Part shown: piece after piece, positions 42,038 to 51,603 of the stretch | How the letters are laid out: each line of letters opens with the position of its first letter | Numbering within the stretch: the stretch's first letter is position 1 | NCBI RefSeq assembly: GCF_050874005.1 | Contig: NZ_JBNMJV010000016.1 | Span: 1 to 61,504, forward strand | Length of the DNA stretch: 61,504 bases | Reading direction: 5' to 3' | Source: Huintestinicola sp050874005 | Lineage (GTDB): Bacteria; Bacillota; Clostridia; Oscillospirales; Ruminococcaceae | Translations under genes and position numbers: made by a program | The notes under the pieces: model-generated | Seen by the model: only the letters and a program-made list of their open reading frames with translations | Database searches by the model: none | What the model was told of the DNA's origin: nothing

Positions 42038-43096
42038 ATGAGAAAGCTTCATCCCGTAAAGGTCGGAGGTCTTACTCTTGACGGAAGCAAAATTTATATA
42101 CAGTCAATGCTGAATGTGCCGGCGGAGGACATCGAAGGCAGCGTCAGGCAGGCAGTTTCACTTGAGAAGGCAGGGTGCGAGATAATCAGAGCTTCTGTTC
42201 CCGATATGGAGGCGGTCAGGCTCATTCCTGCTATCAAAAACAAGGTATCCATACCCCTTGTGGCTGATATCCATTTTGATTATAAAATTGCTCTTGAATG
42301 TGCCGCTGCAGGAGTTGACAAGATACGCATAAACCCGGGAAATATTGGCGGTATCGACAGGGTAAAGACTGTGGCTGACTGCTGCAGGTCGAGGAATATC
42401 CCCATCAGGATAGGCGTAAATTCAGGCTCTCTCGAAAAGGAGCTTCTTGAAAAATACGGCAGACCCTGTGCCGAGGCACTTGTAGAAAGTGCATTAAATC
42501 ACGCCGCTTTGCTTGAAAAATGTGATTTTGAGGATATAGTTATCTCCATAAAATCCTCGGACGTTAAAACTATGATAGAAGCTTACCGTCTTGCCGCAGA
42601 AAGGACTTCATATCCTCTTCATTTAGGTGTTACCGAAGCGGGTACCGAGAGAATGGGAATAATCAAATCTGCGGTAGGAATAGGTTCTCTGCTTTGTGAC
42701 GGCATTGGCGAGACCATAAGAGTTTCCCTTACCGACGACCCCGTTAAGGAGATAGCTGCTGCAAAGGATATTCTTATGGCTGTGGGAAAGGGTCACGGAG
42801 TAAGATTTGTGTCCTGCCCCACATGCGGACGCACAAAAATTAACCTGGTGAAGCTGGCAGCTGAGGTGGAGAATGCAGTCAGGGACATACCGCTTGACAT
42901 AACCGTTGCTGTAATGGGCTGTGCTGTTAACGGTCCCGGTGAAGCAAGAGAGGCGGATATCGGAATTGCAGGCGGTGACGGCTGTGCTGTAATATTCAGA
43001 AAGGGTGAGCTTCTGCGGAAGGTCAGGGAAGAGGACGTACTGCGTGAGCTTATGAGCGAGATAGACAAACTTCGGGAGGAAGATAAAAATTGCTGA
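42038..43096 (+). CDS. ispG: 4-hydroxy-3-methylbut-2-enyl diphosphate synthase
   Basis: IspG is the [4Fe-4S] enzyme of the next-to-last MEP step and takes electrons from flavodoxin or ferredoxin. The 352 residues have the TIM barrel (VPLVADIHFDYKIAL, KIRINPGNIGG) and the C-terminal cluster domain with cysteines in FVSCPTCGRTKI and VMGCAVNGPGEAREADIGIAGG. The short form without the plant insertion is normal for bacteria. It overlaps the start of polC by 7 nt. Confidence 0.96.
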   Translation: MRKLHPVKVGGLTLDGSKIYIQSMLNVPAEDIEGSVRQAVSLEKAGCEIIRASVPDMEAVRLIPAIKNKVSIPLVADIHFDYKIALECAAAGVDKIRINPGNIGGIDRVKTVADCCRSRNIPIRIGVNSGSLEKELLEKYGRPCAEALVESALNHAALLEKCDFEDIVISIKSSDVKTMIEAYRLAAERTSYPLHLGVTEAGTERMGIIKSAVGIGSLLCDGIGETIRVSLTDDPVKEIAAAKDILMAVGKGHGVRFVSCPTCGRTKINLVKLAAEVENAVRDIPLDITVAVMGCAVNGPGEAREADIGIAGGDGCAVIFRKGELLRKVREEDVLRELMSEIDKLREEDKNC

Positions 43097-46000
43097 TAAA
43101 AGAGCTGTTTTCGGAATATACCGATAAAATTCCAAATCCTGTGGGCAGGGGAGAGCTGATACGCATCTCCAAAAGCAAGGACGGCAAAAAAATGTATCTT
43201 TATGCCACCTTCGGACAGCTTCAGCGTTTTGAAAATCTGGACGAATTTGAACGTGCTGCCGCAAAGGCTGTGGGACTTGACCTTCTTCGTGTGAACTGCC
43301 GATATACTCCCGATATGCTTGACGCTAAATATACTGCCGAAGCTGTGCTTCGTTTAAAGCAGGATATGGCTGTAATAAACGGTCATTTAAACGGCGCATT
43401 TTATTACATAGACGATAATATTCTCCATGTCGAGCTGAAAAGGGGAGGAGCGGAGCTTTTATCCCGTGCAGGCTTTGAGGAGGCTCTTTCAAAGCTTATA
43501 AATGACGAATTTTCTGTAAAGATATCTGTAAAACTCATAGAAAAGCAGGCTCCTCAGGACAGCTATGAGGAGCAGCTGAGGCAGGCATATGAAAACTCCA
43601 TTCCGGTTCCCGACCCTGACACTACTCAGAAGCCTGCTTTTTCTGCTCCGCCTAAGGAAGAGATAGTTTCTGTAGATTTCAAGACCATACCCGTAATGAG
43701 CGAAGGAGCGCAGATAATCAAGGGCAAGCGCATTTTTGCCGACAGCGTGACGAATATCGGCGATATTTACGAGCCGCAGAACGTTGTTATCTGGGGAGAT
43801 GTTTTTGATTATTCCGAAAAGGAGATAAAGAATAAAAAGGGTGAAGAAAAGCGGATAACCACCGTCAGCCTCACCGATTACACAGGCTCTATATCTATCA
43901 AAGATTTTGCCGACAAGGACAGCGAAAATGTGCTGTCTGCACTTAAAAACGGAACAACAGCTATAATACGTGGCAGGGTGGATTTTGACACATTCGACAA
44001 TGAATTTGTTCTCAGAGCAAACGACATTATGCTTGTAAAGAAAAAGGAAAGGACCGATACCTGCGAGGAGAAACGTGTTGAGCTTCATATGCATACCAAT
44101 ATGTCTACAATGGACGCTATCACTCCTGCGGACAAGCTTATCAAACGTGCATATTCCTGGGGACACAAAGCTATCGCCATCACCGACCACGGCGGAGTGC
44201 AGGCTTTTCCCGAGGCTGTTGCCGCCTGCGATGATATACGGAAAAGCGGCGGAGATTTCAAGATAATCTACGGCTGCGAGGCATATTCCGTTGACGATAT
44301 CGTTGAGGCTGTAAGAGTTTACAAGGACGTTCCCTTAAAGGGCGAGCTTATCGTTTTCGACCTTGAGACAACAGGATTTTCCGCCACAGGTGAAAGGATA
44401 ATCGAGTACGGCGCTGTTCGTCTGCGTGATCTGGAGCTTTGCGACACATTTTCCAGCTTTGCAGACCCCGAAAAGCCTATCCCTGAAAGGATAACAAAGC
44501 TTACGGGAATTACGGACGAGATGGTAGAGGGTGCGTCCTCCCAGAAGGAGGCTCTTGAAAAATTTATTGAATACTGCGGCGAAGATCCTGTTCTTATCGC
44601 TCATAACGCAGGCTTTGATACGGCGTTTATCAAGGCGGAATGCGTCCGTCAGGGGATAAAGTTCAATTTTTCTATTATTGATACGGTGGTAATGTGCAGA
44701 AGTATGCTCCCCGAGCTGAAAAAGCACAAGCTGAACATCGTTGCAAAGCACCTTGGTCTTGGAGAATTTGACCACCACAGAGCCTTTGAGGATGCAAAAA
44801 TGCTGGGCAGAATCTTCATCAAGCTTGCCGCAAGGCTCATTGAGGAAAAAAACTGCGTCAATATCAGCGACATTAACAAGGTCACAAAAAATGTTGACCC
44901 CAAAAGTCTCAAAGCTTATCATCAGATAATCCTTGCAAAAAATAATGCAGGACTTAAAAATCTTTACAAGCTCGTTTCATTCGGTCATATCAAATATTAT
45001 AACCGCAGACCGAGAATACCTATGTCCGAGCTTATCACACACCGTGAGGGACTTATTGTGGGCAGCGCCTGCGAGTCCGGAGAGCTTTTTACCGCTGTAC
45101 GTGACGGCAGACCCTGGGAAGTTCTCTGCGATATTGCTTCATTTTATGATTATCTTGAAATTCAGCCCTGTCTTAACAATGAGTTCCTTATCCGTGACGA
45201 GGATTATGACAATATCAAGACTGTGGAGGACCTGCAGGAGTTTAATAAGACCATTGTTAAGCTTGGAGATGCGCTGAACATTCCCGTTGTTGCCACCTGC
45301 GACGTGCATTTTATGGACCCGTCGGACTCGGTTTTCCGAAAGATACTTATGTTTGACAAATTTGCAGACGCCGAACACCAGCCGCCTCTTTATCTGCGTA
45401 CTACCGACGAAATGCTTGAGGAATTTTCCTATCTCGGCAAGGAAAAGGCATACGAGGTCGTGGTGACGAATACCAACAAAATTGCGGATATGATAGACCC
45501 CGATATCCGTCCAATTCCTCCCGGAACATTTACTCCAAGTATGGATAACGCAGAGGAAGAGCTGCCACGCATAACCTGGCAGAGAGCAAAGGAAATGTAC
45601 GGAGACCCCCTTCCCGATATCGTTCAGAAGCGGCTTGACAAGGAGCTTAACTCCATTATCAAAAACGGCTTTGCGGTGCTTTATATGATCGCTCAGAAGC
45701 TTGTGGCAAATTCCAATGAACACGGCTATCAGGTAGGCTCGAGAGGTTCAGTAGGTTCTTCCTTTGTGGCGAATATGTCGGGTATCTCCGAGGTAAACGC
45801 ATTGCCGCCCCATTATCTTTGTCCCAACTGTAAGAACAGCGAGTTTTTTACTGACGGTTCCTACGGCTCGGGATATGACCTGCCGCCGAAAAAATGCCCC
45901 AAATGCGGCACTGATTATATCCGTGAGGGTCACGATATCCCCTTTGAGACCTTCCTCGGCTTTAACGGCGACAAGGCGCCCGATATAGACCTTAACTTCT

Positions 46001-47406
46001 CGGGCGAATATCAGACCTCCGCTCATAAATACACCGAGACCCTTTTCGGACCCGAAAACGTGTTCAAGGCAGGAACTACAGGCTCCGTTGCGGAAAAGAC
46101 CGCTTACGGTTATGTGAAGCATTACCTTGAAGCGGTGGGCAAAAAAGTATCAAAGGCTGAGGAAAACCGCCTTACTCTCGGCTGTACGGGCGTAAAGCGC
46201 ACCACAGGTCAGCACCCGGGAGGAATGGTTGTCGTACCCTCCGATTACGAGGTCTACGACTTCACCGCCGTTCAGCACCCAGCCGAGGATCCGAAGTCCA
46301 ATTTTATAACTACCCACTTTGATTTCCATTCTCTTCACGATACAATTCTGAAGCTTGACGAGCTTGGACACGATGTGCCCACACTTTACAAGCACTTGGA
46401 GGATATGACAGGAGTGTCCACAAAGGATATTTTCCCTGCAGATGAAAAGGTAATGAGCCTTTATGCCTCTCCGGAAGCGCTGGGTGTGACTGCCGAGGAT
46501 ATCGGCTGGCAGACGGGAACCCTTGCTATTCCCGAAATGGGCACAGGCTTTGCAATGCAGATGCTTCTTGACGCAAAGCCGACCAAATTCTCCGACCTTC
46601 TCCAGATATCGGGACTTTCTCACGGTACTGACGTATGGCTGGGAAATGCACAGGATCTTATCAAAAACGGTGTCTGCACCATTTCAGAAGTTATCGGCTG
46701 CCGTGACGGCATTATGACATACCTTATCTATCACGGCGTTGACCCCAACCTTTCCTTCAAGATAATGGAGATAACCCGAAAGGGAAAAGCCCCCAAGCTC
46801 CTTACCGAGGAAATGAAGCAGACTATGAGAGATCACGGCGTTCCCGAATGGTATATCGACAGCTGTCTCAAGATAAAATATATGTTTCCAAAGGCTCACG
46901 CTGCCGCATACGTAATTGCCGCAAACAAGCTCGCCTGGTATAAAGTGTACTATCCGCTGGAATTTTACGCAACCATATTCACCGTGCGCGGCGAGGATTT
47001 CGACGCTGAGACCGCAATGCAGGGACGTCAGGCTGTAAAGTTCAAGATGAACGAGATAAAGTCAAATGAAAAGAAGACCGCCAAGGAATCAGGCACATAT
47101 GATATGCTCCTCATCATTAACGAAATGATGGCAAGAGGCTTTGATTTCCTGCCCATAAACATTTACAAGTCCCACGCAACAAAATATACCGTTGAGGACG
47201 GAAAGATTCGACTGCCCTTCTCATCGGCGGGCGGAATAGGCGAAAATGCCGCAAAAGCTCTTTATGACGCTGTGCAGGCAGGAGATTTTATCTCAATTGA
47301 CGAGCTTCAGGAAAAAAGCGGAGTTTCAAATTCCGTTATCGACAAGCTTGTATCTCTGGGGGCAATGGGAGACCTGCCCAAATCCGACCAGATAAGTCTT
47401 TTCTGA
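43090..47406 (+). CDS. polC: DNA polymerase III PolC
   Basis: PolC is the main replicative polymerase of low-GC Gram-positives. In order along 1438 residues: an N-terminal domain, an OB domain (about 200-315), a split PHP domain (ELHMHTNMSTMDAITPADK, about 328), an inserted DEDDh 3'-5' exonuclease (VFDLETTGFS, about 421; HNAGFD; HRAFEDA), the second PHP half, a zinc module (CPNCKNSEF to CPKCGTD, about 911-938) and the catalytic palm (PDIDLNFSGEYQ, about 959). The fingers and beta-clamp motif region lie at the end (DQISLF). A TTG start after GGGAGGAAG overlaps ispG. Confidence 0.97.
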   Translation: MLIKELFSEYTDKIPNPVGRGELIRISKSKDGKKMYLYATFGQLQRFENLDEFERAAAKAVGLDLLRVNCRYTPDMLDAKYTAEAVLRLKQDMAVINGHLNGAFYYIDDNILHVELKRGGAELLSRAGFEEALSKLINDEFSVKISVKLIEKQAPQDSYEEQLRQAYENSIPVPDPDTTQKPAFSAPPKEEIVSVDFKTIPVMSEGAQIIKGKRIFADSVTNIGDIYEPQNVVIWGDVFDYSEKEIKNKKGEEKRITTVSLTDYTGSISIKDFADKDSENVLSALKNGTTAIIRGRVDFDTFDNEFVLRANDIMLVKKKERTDTCEEKRVELHMHTNMSTMDAITPADKLIKRAYSWGHKAIAITDHGGVQAFPEAVAACDDIRKSGGDFKIIYGCEAYSVDDIVEAVRVYKDVPLKGELIVFDLETTGFSATGERIIEYGAVRLRDLELCDTFSSFADPEKPIPERITKLTGITDEMVEGASSQKEALEKFIEYCGEDPVLIAHNAGFDTAFIKAECVRQGIKFNFSIIDTVVMCRSMLPELKKHKLNIVAKHLGLGEFDHHRAFEDAKMLGRIFIKLAARLIEEKNCVNISDINKVTKNVDPKSLKAYHQIILAKNNAGLKNLYKLVSFGHIKYYNRRPRIPMSELITHREGLIVGSACESGELFTAVRDGRPWEVLCDIASFYDYLEIQPCLNNEFLIRDEDYDNIKTVEDLQEFNKTIVKLGDALNIPVVATCDVHFMDPSDSVFRKILMFDKFADAEHQPPLYLRTTDEMLEEFSYLGKEKAYEVVVTNTNKIADMIDPDIRPIPPGTFTPSMDNAEEELPRITWQRAKEMYGDPLPDIVQKRLDKELNSIIKNGFAVLYMIAQKLVANSNEHGYQVGSRGSVGSSFVANMSGISEVNALPPHYLCPNCKNSEFFTDGSYGSGYDLPPKKCPKCGTDYIREGHDIPFETFLGFNGDKAPDIDLNFSGEYQTSAHKYTETLFGPENVFKAGTTGSVAEKTAYGYVKHYLEAVGKKVSKAEENRLTLGCTGVKRTTGQHPGGMVVVPSDYEVYDFTAVQHPAEDPKSNFITTHFDFHSLHDTILKLDELGHDVPTLYKHLEDMTGVSTKDIFPADEKVMSLYASPEALGVTAEDIGWQTGTLAIPEMGTGFAMQMLLDAKPTKFSDLLQISGLSHGTDVWLGNAQDLIKNGVCTISEVIGCRDGIMTYLIYHGVDPNLSFKIMEITRKGKAPKLLTEEMKQTMRDHGVPEWYIDSCLKIKYMFPKAHAAAYVIAANKLAWYKVYYPLEFYATIFTVRGEDFDAETAMQGRQAVKFKMNEIKSNEKKTAKESGTYDMLLIINEMMARGFDFLPINIYKSHATKYTVEDGKIRLPFSSAGGIGENAAKALYDAVQAGDFISIDELQEKSGVSNSVIDKLVSLGAMGDLPKSDQISLF

Positions 47407-47416
47407 GGGTGAGAAT

Positions 47417-48211
47417 ATGAACAGGATATTATGCTCCACAGGTGCACTTATTACACGCAGAAACGGCAGAAACCACAGGCTTCTGCCCGGATTTGCGGAA
47501 AAGCTTGATTTCGACGGCTTTGAGCTTATGATATATCAGAGCTGGTACGGGTCCGGTGACATTATTGACGATATTGCCGGAATGGGACTTGTTATCCCTA
47601 CCGTTCACTGCGAAAAGGAGATAGGGGAGCTTGTTTCGGAAGGCAATGCCCAGGCTTATGACCGCTTTGAATTTGACTGCAAAGCGGCAGAAACGGTTGG
47701 AGCAAAGCTTCTTGTGCTTCATCTCTGGAACGGACTTGTTTCCGACAGCAATTTCGCTGAAAATCTTCGGGCATATGACCGTCTCAGAAATATTGCCGAA
47801 AAGCACGGGCTGCTCCTTACCGCCGAAAATGTGGTCTGCAATGTTTCATCGCCTATGGAAAGACTTCTTGAGCTTGAAACAGGGTACCCCGACATAAGCT
47901 TTACATTTGACACCAAAATGGCGCAGTTTCACGGGGAGCTTGAAAGGATATATAACGAGGAGTTCTGGCAGAAGCATATCAGACATCTTCATATAAATGA
48001 CTACGGCGGCGGAGTGAAGGATTGGAGCGCTTTGCAGACGCTCCATATAGGCAGCGGGAATGTTGATTTTGACAGCTTTTTCGGCTTTGTGCGAAAAATG
48101 GGCTATAACGGTGATTTTACCGTTGAAGCTGCTTCCGTCAGTCCCGAAGGCTTAGTTGATATAGACAAGCTTAACGAGGATTTTTTGAAAATCAAAGGCT
48201 ATATTGCCTAA
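47417..48211 (+). CDS. Xylose isomerase-like TIM barrel protein
   Basis: This 264-residue protein of the AP endonuclease 2/sugar isomerase superfamily shows metal-ligand positions in TVHCEKEIGEL, LLVLHLWNG, LTAENVVCN (Glu), SFTFDTKMAQFHG (Asp, His), RHLHINDYGGG (His, Asp) and FTVEAAS (Glu). The sequence could act as a sugar epimerase/isomerase or a nuclease; neighbours do not help. It begins 10 nt after polC, so it is probably transcribed with it. Confidence 0.82.
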   Translation: MNRILCSTGALITRRNGRNHRLLPGFAEKLDFDGFELMIYQSWYGSGDIIDDIAGMGLVIPTVHCEKEIGELVSEGNAQAYDRFEFDCKAAETVGAKLLVLHLWNGLVSDSNFAENLRAYDRLRNIAEKHGLLLTAENVVCNVSSPMERLLELETGYPDISFTFDTKMAQFHGELERIYNEEFWQKHIRHLHINDYGGGVKDWSALQTLHIGSGNVDFDSFFGFVRKMGYNGDFTVEAASVSPEGLVDIDKLNEDFLKIKGYIA

Positions 48212-48226
48212 ATTATCCTTTACCTC

Positions 48227-48255
48227 TTGACAACGTCACATTATTATGGTATTAT
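48227..48255 (+). promoter_or_regulatory. Promoter of the his operon
   Basis: TTGACA (48227-48232), 17 nt and TATTAT (48250-48255), about 50 nt before hisZ. The short leader shows no T-box or histidine leader peptide. Confidence 0.8.
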
Positions 48256-48307
48256 GATACTACGATAACGCTTTACTACGATAAATTAACAGGGAGATAT
48301 AGACTGT

Positions 48308-49501
48308 ATGAAACGATATGATTTAATTACCCCCGAGGGAACAAGAGACCTTCTTTTCGAGGAATGTGCCGCAGTAAGGGCGGTGGAAGAACGTCTCCAG
48401 AAGGTATTCAGAGCCAAAGGTTATTCCGAGGTAATTACACCGGGACTTGAGTTCTACGATGTATTCAATATGAAATCAAGATATTTCCCCCAGGAAACAA
48501 TGTACAAGCTTGTTGACAACAAGGCCCGCCTTATGGTAGTCCGCCCCGACTCCACAATGCCCATCGCACGAATGACTGCGACTCGTCTCAGAGAGCAGAC
48601 ATTGCCTCTCAGACTTTGCTACAGCCAGAGCGTTTACCGCAACAAGCCCAGTATGAGAGGCAGAAGCGACGAGATACGTCAGACGGGAATTGAGCTTATC
48701 GGCTCCGCTTCGGGACGTGCCGAGCTTGAAGTGCTTTCAAACGCTCTTGAGGTGCTTTCCTCATTTGAGACAGAGGGTTTCCGCCTTGAGATAGGTCATA
48801 TAGGCTTCTTTAAAGCACTTCTGAATAAGCTTGGCTGCGACAGCGATACCGCCGAGAATATCAGAGGACTTATTGAGGTCAAGAATTATCCTGCTTTGAA
48901 CGATCTTCTTGAGAGCATAGGCGATAATGAGGTCACACGTGCATTAAAGCAGCTTCCACGTCTTTTCGGCGGCGAGGAGGTCTTTTCCGAAGCTGCAGCC
49001 ATTTACAGCGACCCCGAGACCGATGCAGTTCTGGCAGATCTAAGAAGCACATATGAAAAAGCCGTTTCTCTCGGCTATAACGGTATGATAACCATTGACC
49101 TGGGACTTGTAAACCGTATGGATTACTACACGGGCACGGTCATCAAGGGCTATATCGAAGGCTGCGGCGATGCTGTTCTTTCGGGCGGAAGATATGACAA
49201 GCTGCTTTCCGAATTTGGCTATGATGTTCCTGCAACAGGCTTTGCGGTAAATGTTGACGCTGTTGCAAGAGCGGAGTTGAAAAGAGTTAACTTCAAGCCC
49301 GTGCCTGCTGATGTTCTTGTATTCGGTACAGATGGATATGAAGCTGCTGCCGTTGCCCATAGCAGAAAGCTTATTTCCGATGGTTTAACTGCCGAAACAG
49401 CGGTGTTTGATACCATAGACGAAGTAAGAAGCTACGCCGCAAAGAAGGGCATCAAGCGTATTGATATAGTTTCGGACAAGATCACTTCCGAAAATCTTTG
49501 A
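48308..49501 (+). CDS. hisZ: ATP phosphoribosyltransferase regulatory subunit
   Basis: HisZ is a catalytically dead histidyl-tRNA synthetase paralogue that forms the hetero-octameric ATP phosphoribosyltransferase with short-form HisG and provides histidine feedback. The 397 residues start TPEGTRDLLFEECAA and include class II motif 2 region LCYSQSVYRNKPSMRGRSDEIRQTGIELIG and DLGLVNRMDYYTGTVIKGY, with no tRNA anticodon-binding domain of full type. It heads the operon, and the next gene is the short hisG, as expected. Confidence 0.94.
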   Translation: MKRYDLITPEGTRDLLFEECAAVRAVEERLQKVFRAKGYSEVITPGLEFYDVFNMKSRYFPQETMYKLVDNKARLMVVRPDSTMPIARMTATRLREQTLPLRLCYSQSVYRNKPSMRGRSDEIRQTGIELIGSASGRAELEVLSNALEVLSSFETEGFRLEIGHIGFFKALLNKLGCDSDTAENIRGLIEVKNYPALNDLLESIGDNEVTRALKQLPRLFGGEEVFSEAAAIYSDPETDAVLADLRSTYEKAVSLGYNGMITIDLGLVNRMDYYTGTVIKGYIEGCGDAVLSGGRYDKLLSEFGYDVPATGFAVNVDAVARAELKRVNFKPVPADVLVFGTDGYEAAAVAHSRKLISDGLTAETAVFDTIDEVRSYAAKKGIKRIDIVSDKITSENL

Positions 49502-49515
49502 TAGGAGAAATACAT

Positions 49516-50154
49516 ATGAATAACAATGCAGCAAGACCTCTGAGAATAGCTCTTACCAAGGGCAGACTTGAAAAGGACACCGTAGCTCTCCTTGAAAAAA
49601 TCGGCTACGACTGCACCGCCGTTCACGAAAAGGGAAGAAAACTTATCCTTCCCGTAGGAGACAGCATTGAAGTAGTGCTTGCAAAGGCGGCAGACGTAAT
49701 TACCTACGTTGAAAACGGCGTATGCGACCTGGGCGTTGTGGGCAAGGATACCATTATTGAAATGCAGGGCAAGTTTTTTGAACTTTCCGACCTGGGCTTC
49801 GGCAAATGCCGCTTCGCCCTTGCAGGCAAAAAGGGCGAGGATTTTTACGAGGGAACTCACGTAAGGACTATTGCCACCAAATATCCCAATGTTGCCCGCA
49901 CATTTTTCGAGAAAAAGAATATGGACGTGGATATCGTCAAAATTGAGGGCAGCGTAGAGCTTGCTCCTCTGCTCGGTCTGTCTCACGCCATCGTTGATAT
50001 TGTTGAAACAGGAACCACCCTCAGGGAAAATGGTCTTGAGGTCTACGAATACATATGCCCCATTTCTGCAAGGCTTATTGCAAATATGGTAAGCCTCAAG
50101 CTCCGCAAAGAGGAGATAGAGCAGCTTATTTCCGCTATTGAAGCTAATATCTGA
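49516..50154 (+). CDS. hisG: ATP phosphoribosyltransferase, short form
   Basis: HisG joins ATP and PRPP in the first step of histidine synthesis. At 212 residues it is the short form that needs HisZ. Motifs are RIALTKGRLEKDTVALLEKIG at the N-terminus, GVVGKDTIIE and the PRPP loop SHAIVDIVETGTTLRENGL. The ATG at 49516 follows AGGAG. Confidence 0.96.
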   Translation: MNNNAARPLRIALTKGRLEKDTVALLEKIGYDCTAVHEKGRKLILPVGDSIEVVLAKAADVITYVENGVCDLGVVGKDTIIEMQGKFFELSDLGFGKCRFALAGKKGEDFYEGTHVRTIATKYPNVARTFFEKKNMDVDIVKIEGSVELAPLLGLSHAIVDIVETGTTLRENGLEVYEYICPISARLIANMVSLKLRKEEIEQLISAIEANI

Positions 50155-50174
50155 TAGAAAGGAAGTCCCCAGCA

Positions 50175-51464
50175 ATGATAAGAAAAATAATTGCCGACGG
50201 CACAGCCGAGGTGCAGTTTTTAAAGGAAGTCGAGAAGCGAAACGGCGAGACTGACAAAAAGGTCTCCGAGATAGTTTCCGAAATAATCGAGAATGTTAAG
50301 GAAAACGGCGACAAAGCCGTAAAGGAATATACCGAAAAATTCGACGGCAAGCTCCCCGAATATTACGAAGTTCCCCTTGATGTTATCCACGAGGCAATGA
50401 GCAATGCTGACGAAGCCTTTGTAAATGCACTCCTTAACGCAATGGAGAACATCACCGAGTTCCACAACAGGCAGAAGGAGCAGAGCTTTATTGATGCCAA
50501 AGAAAACGGTTGTATCTTAGGACAGCGTGTAAGAGGTCTTGACAGAGTGGGACTTTACGTTCCCGGCGGAACAGCCGCATACCCTTCATCTGTGCTTATG
50601 AACGCTGTTCCCGCAAGAATTGCAGGCGTAAAAGAAATAATTATGGTAACACCTCCCGGCAAAGACGGCAAGCCCAATCCCGATATCCTCACCGCCGCAG
50701 CCATTGTTGGAGTTGACAGGGTATTTATGTGCGGAGGAGCTCAGGCTATCGCAGCACTTGCATACGGCACAGAGGAGATACCCAAGGTAGATAAGATAGT
50801 CGGCCCCGGCAATATCTTTGTAGCCACCGCCAAGAAGCTTCTTTACGGCAAGGTAGATATTGATATGATAGCCGGTCCCAGCGAGATACTTATAGTAGCC
50901 GATGATACCGCTGACCCCGCATATCTTGCCGCCGACCTTATGAGTCAGGCAGAGCACGACAAGCTTGCTTCCGCAATTCTTATCACCACGAGCGAAAGAG
51001 TTGCTGATGAGACCTCTGCTGAGCTTGAAAAGCAGATGGCAGAGCTTTCAAGAAATGAGATAATCCGTTCATCTATCGACAATTACGGAGCAATAATCGT
51101 GACCAGATCTATGGACAGAGCCATTGAACTTGCAAACTCTCTTGCTCCCGAACACCTTGAGATACAGGTAAACGACCCGATGAGCTATCTCGGACAGCTC
51201 AACAATGTAGGCTCCGTATTTATGGGACAGTACAGCCCCGAGCCTTTGGGAGACTATTTTGCGGGACCTAACCACGTCCTTCCCACCAGCGGAACAGCAA
51301 GATTTTTCTCACCCCTTTCCGTAAACAGCTTTGTAAAGCGTTCTCAGTTCATTTACTACACCGAGCAGGCTCTCCTTGACGCAAAGAACGATATCGTATG
51401 CATCGCAGAAAAAGAAGGACTTACCGCCCACGCTCACGCCGTTAAGATCAGATTTGAAAAGTAA
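50175..51464 (+). CDS. hisD: Histidinol dehydrogenase
   Basis: HisD oxidises histidinol to histidine in two NAD-dependent steps at a zinc site. The 429 residues include GLYVPGGTAAYPSSVLMNA, the VDKIVGPGNIFVATAKKLLYG signature, IDMIAGPSEILI, LMSQAEHDKLASAIL (zinc-binding Gln/His) and APEHLEI. Length is standard. AAAGGAAG precedes the start. Confidence 0.97.
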   Translation: MIRKIIADGTAEVQFLKEVEKRNGETDKKVSEIVSEIIENVKENGDKAVKEYTEKFDGKLPEYYEVPLDVIHEAMSNADEAFVNALLNAMENITEFHNRQKEQSFIDAKENGCILGQRVRGLDRVGLYVPGGTAAYPSSVLMNAVPARIAGVKEIIMVTPPGKDGKPNPDILTAAAIVGVDRVFMCGGAQAIAALAYGTEEIPKVDKIVGPGNIFVATAKKLLYGKVDIDMIAGPSEILIVADDTADPAYLAADLMSQAEHDKLASAILITTSERVADETSAELEKQMAELSRNEIIRSSIDNYGAIIVTRSMDRAIELANSLAPEHLEIQVNDPMSYLGQLNNVGSVFMGQYSPEPLGDYFAGPNHVLPTSGTARFFSPLSVNSFVKRSQFIYYTEQALLDAKNDIVCIAEKEGLTAHAHAVKIRFEK

Positions 51465-51484
51465 TTTACTCTGAAAGGCGGAAA

Positions 51485-51580
51485 GTTTGAAAATCGAAGA
51501 TTTTCAAACCGAGTTTTGTTTCTATGGCTATGGCTGTAAAACAGCCTGCCAAAGATTTCCTTACGGAAACCACAAAACTC
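51485..51580 (+). promoter_or_regulatory. Structured RNA element between hisD and hisC
   Basis: A perfect 11-bp hairpin (GTTTGAAAATC/GATTTTCAAAC, 51485-51509) is followed by a 9-bp closing stem (GAGTTTTGT 51511-51519, ACAAAACTC 51572-51580). The closing stem encloses two short hairpins (GGCTGT/ACAGCC and TTTCC/GGAAA), forming a three-way-junction-like fold just before the hisC ribosome binding site. The family is not recognised; it could be a regulatory RNA, a processing site or a palindromic repeat. Confidence 0.5.
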
Positions 51581-51603
51581 TCACGAAAGGAATGGTATTA
51601 TAA

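Noticed and set aside
51485..51580. Match of the hisD-hisC element to a purine or TPP riboswitch
   Set aside because: The conserved junction and loop bases of those classes are absent.
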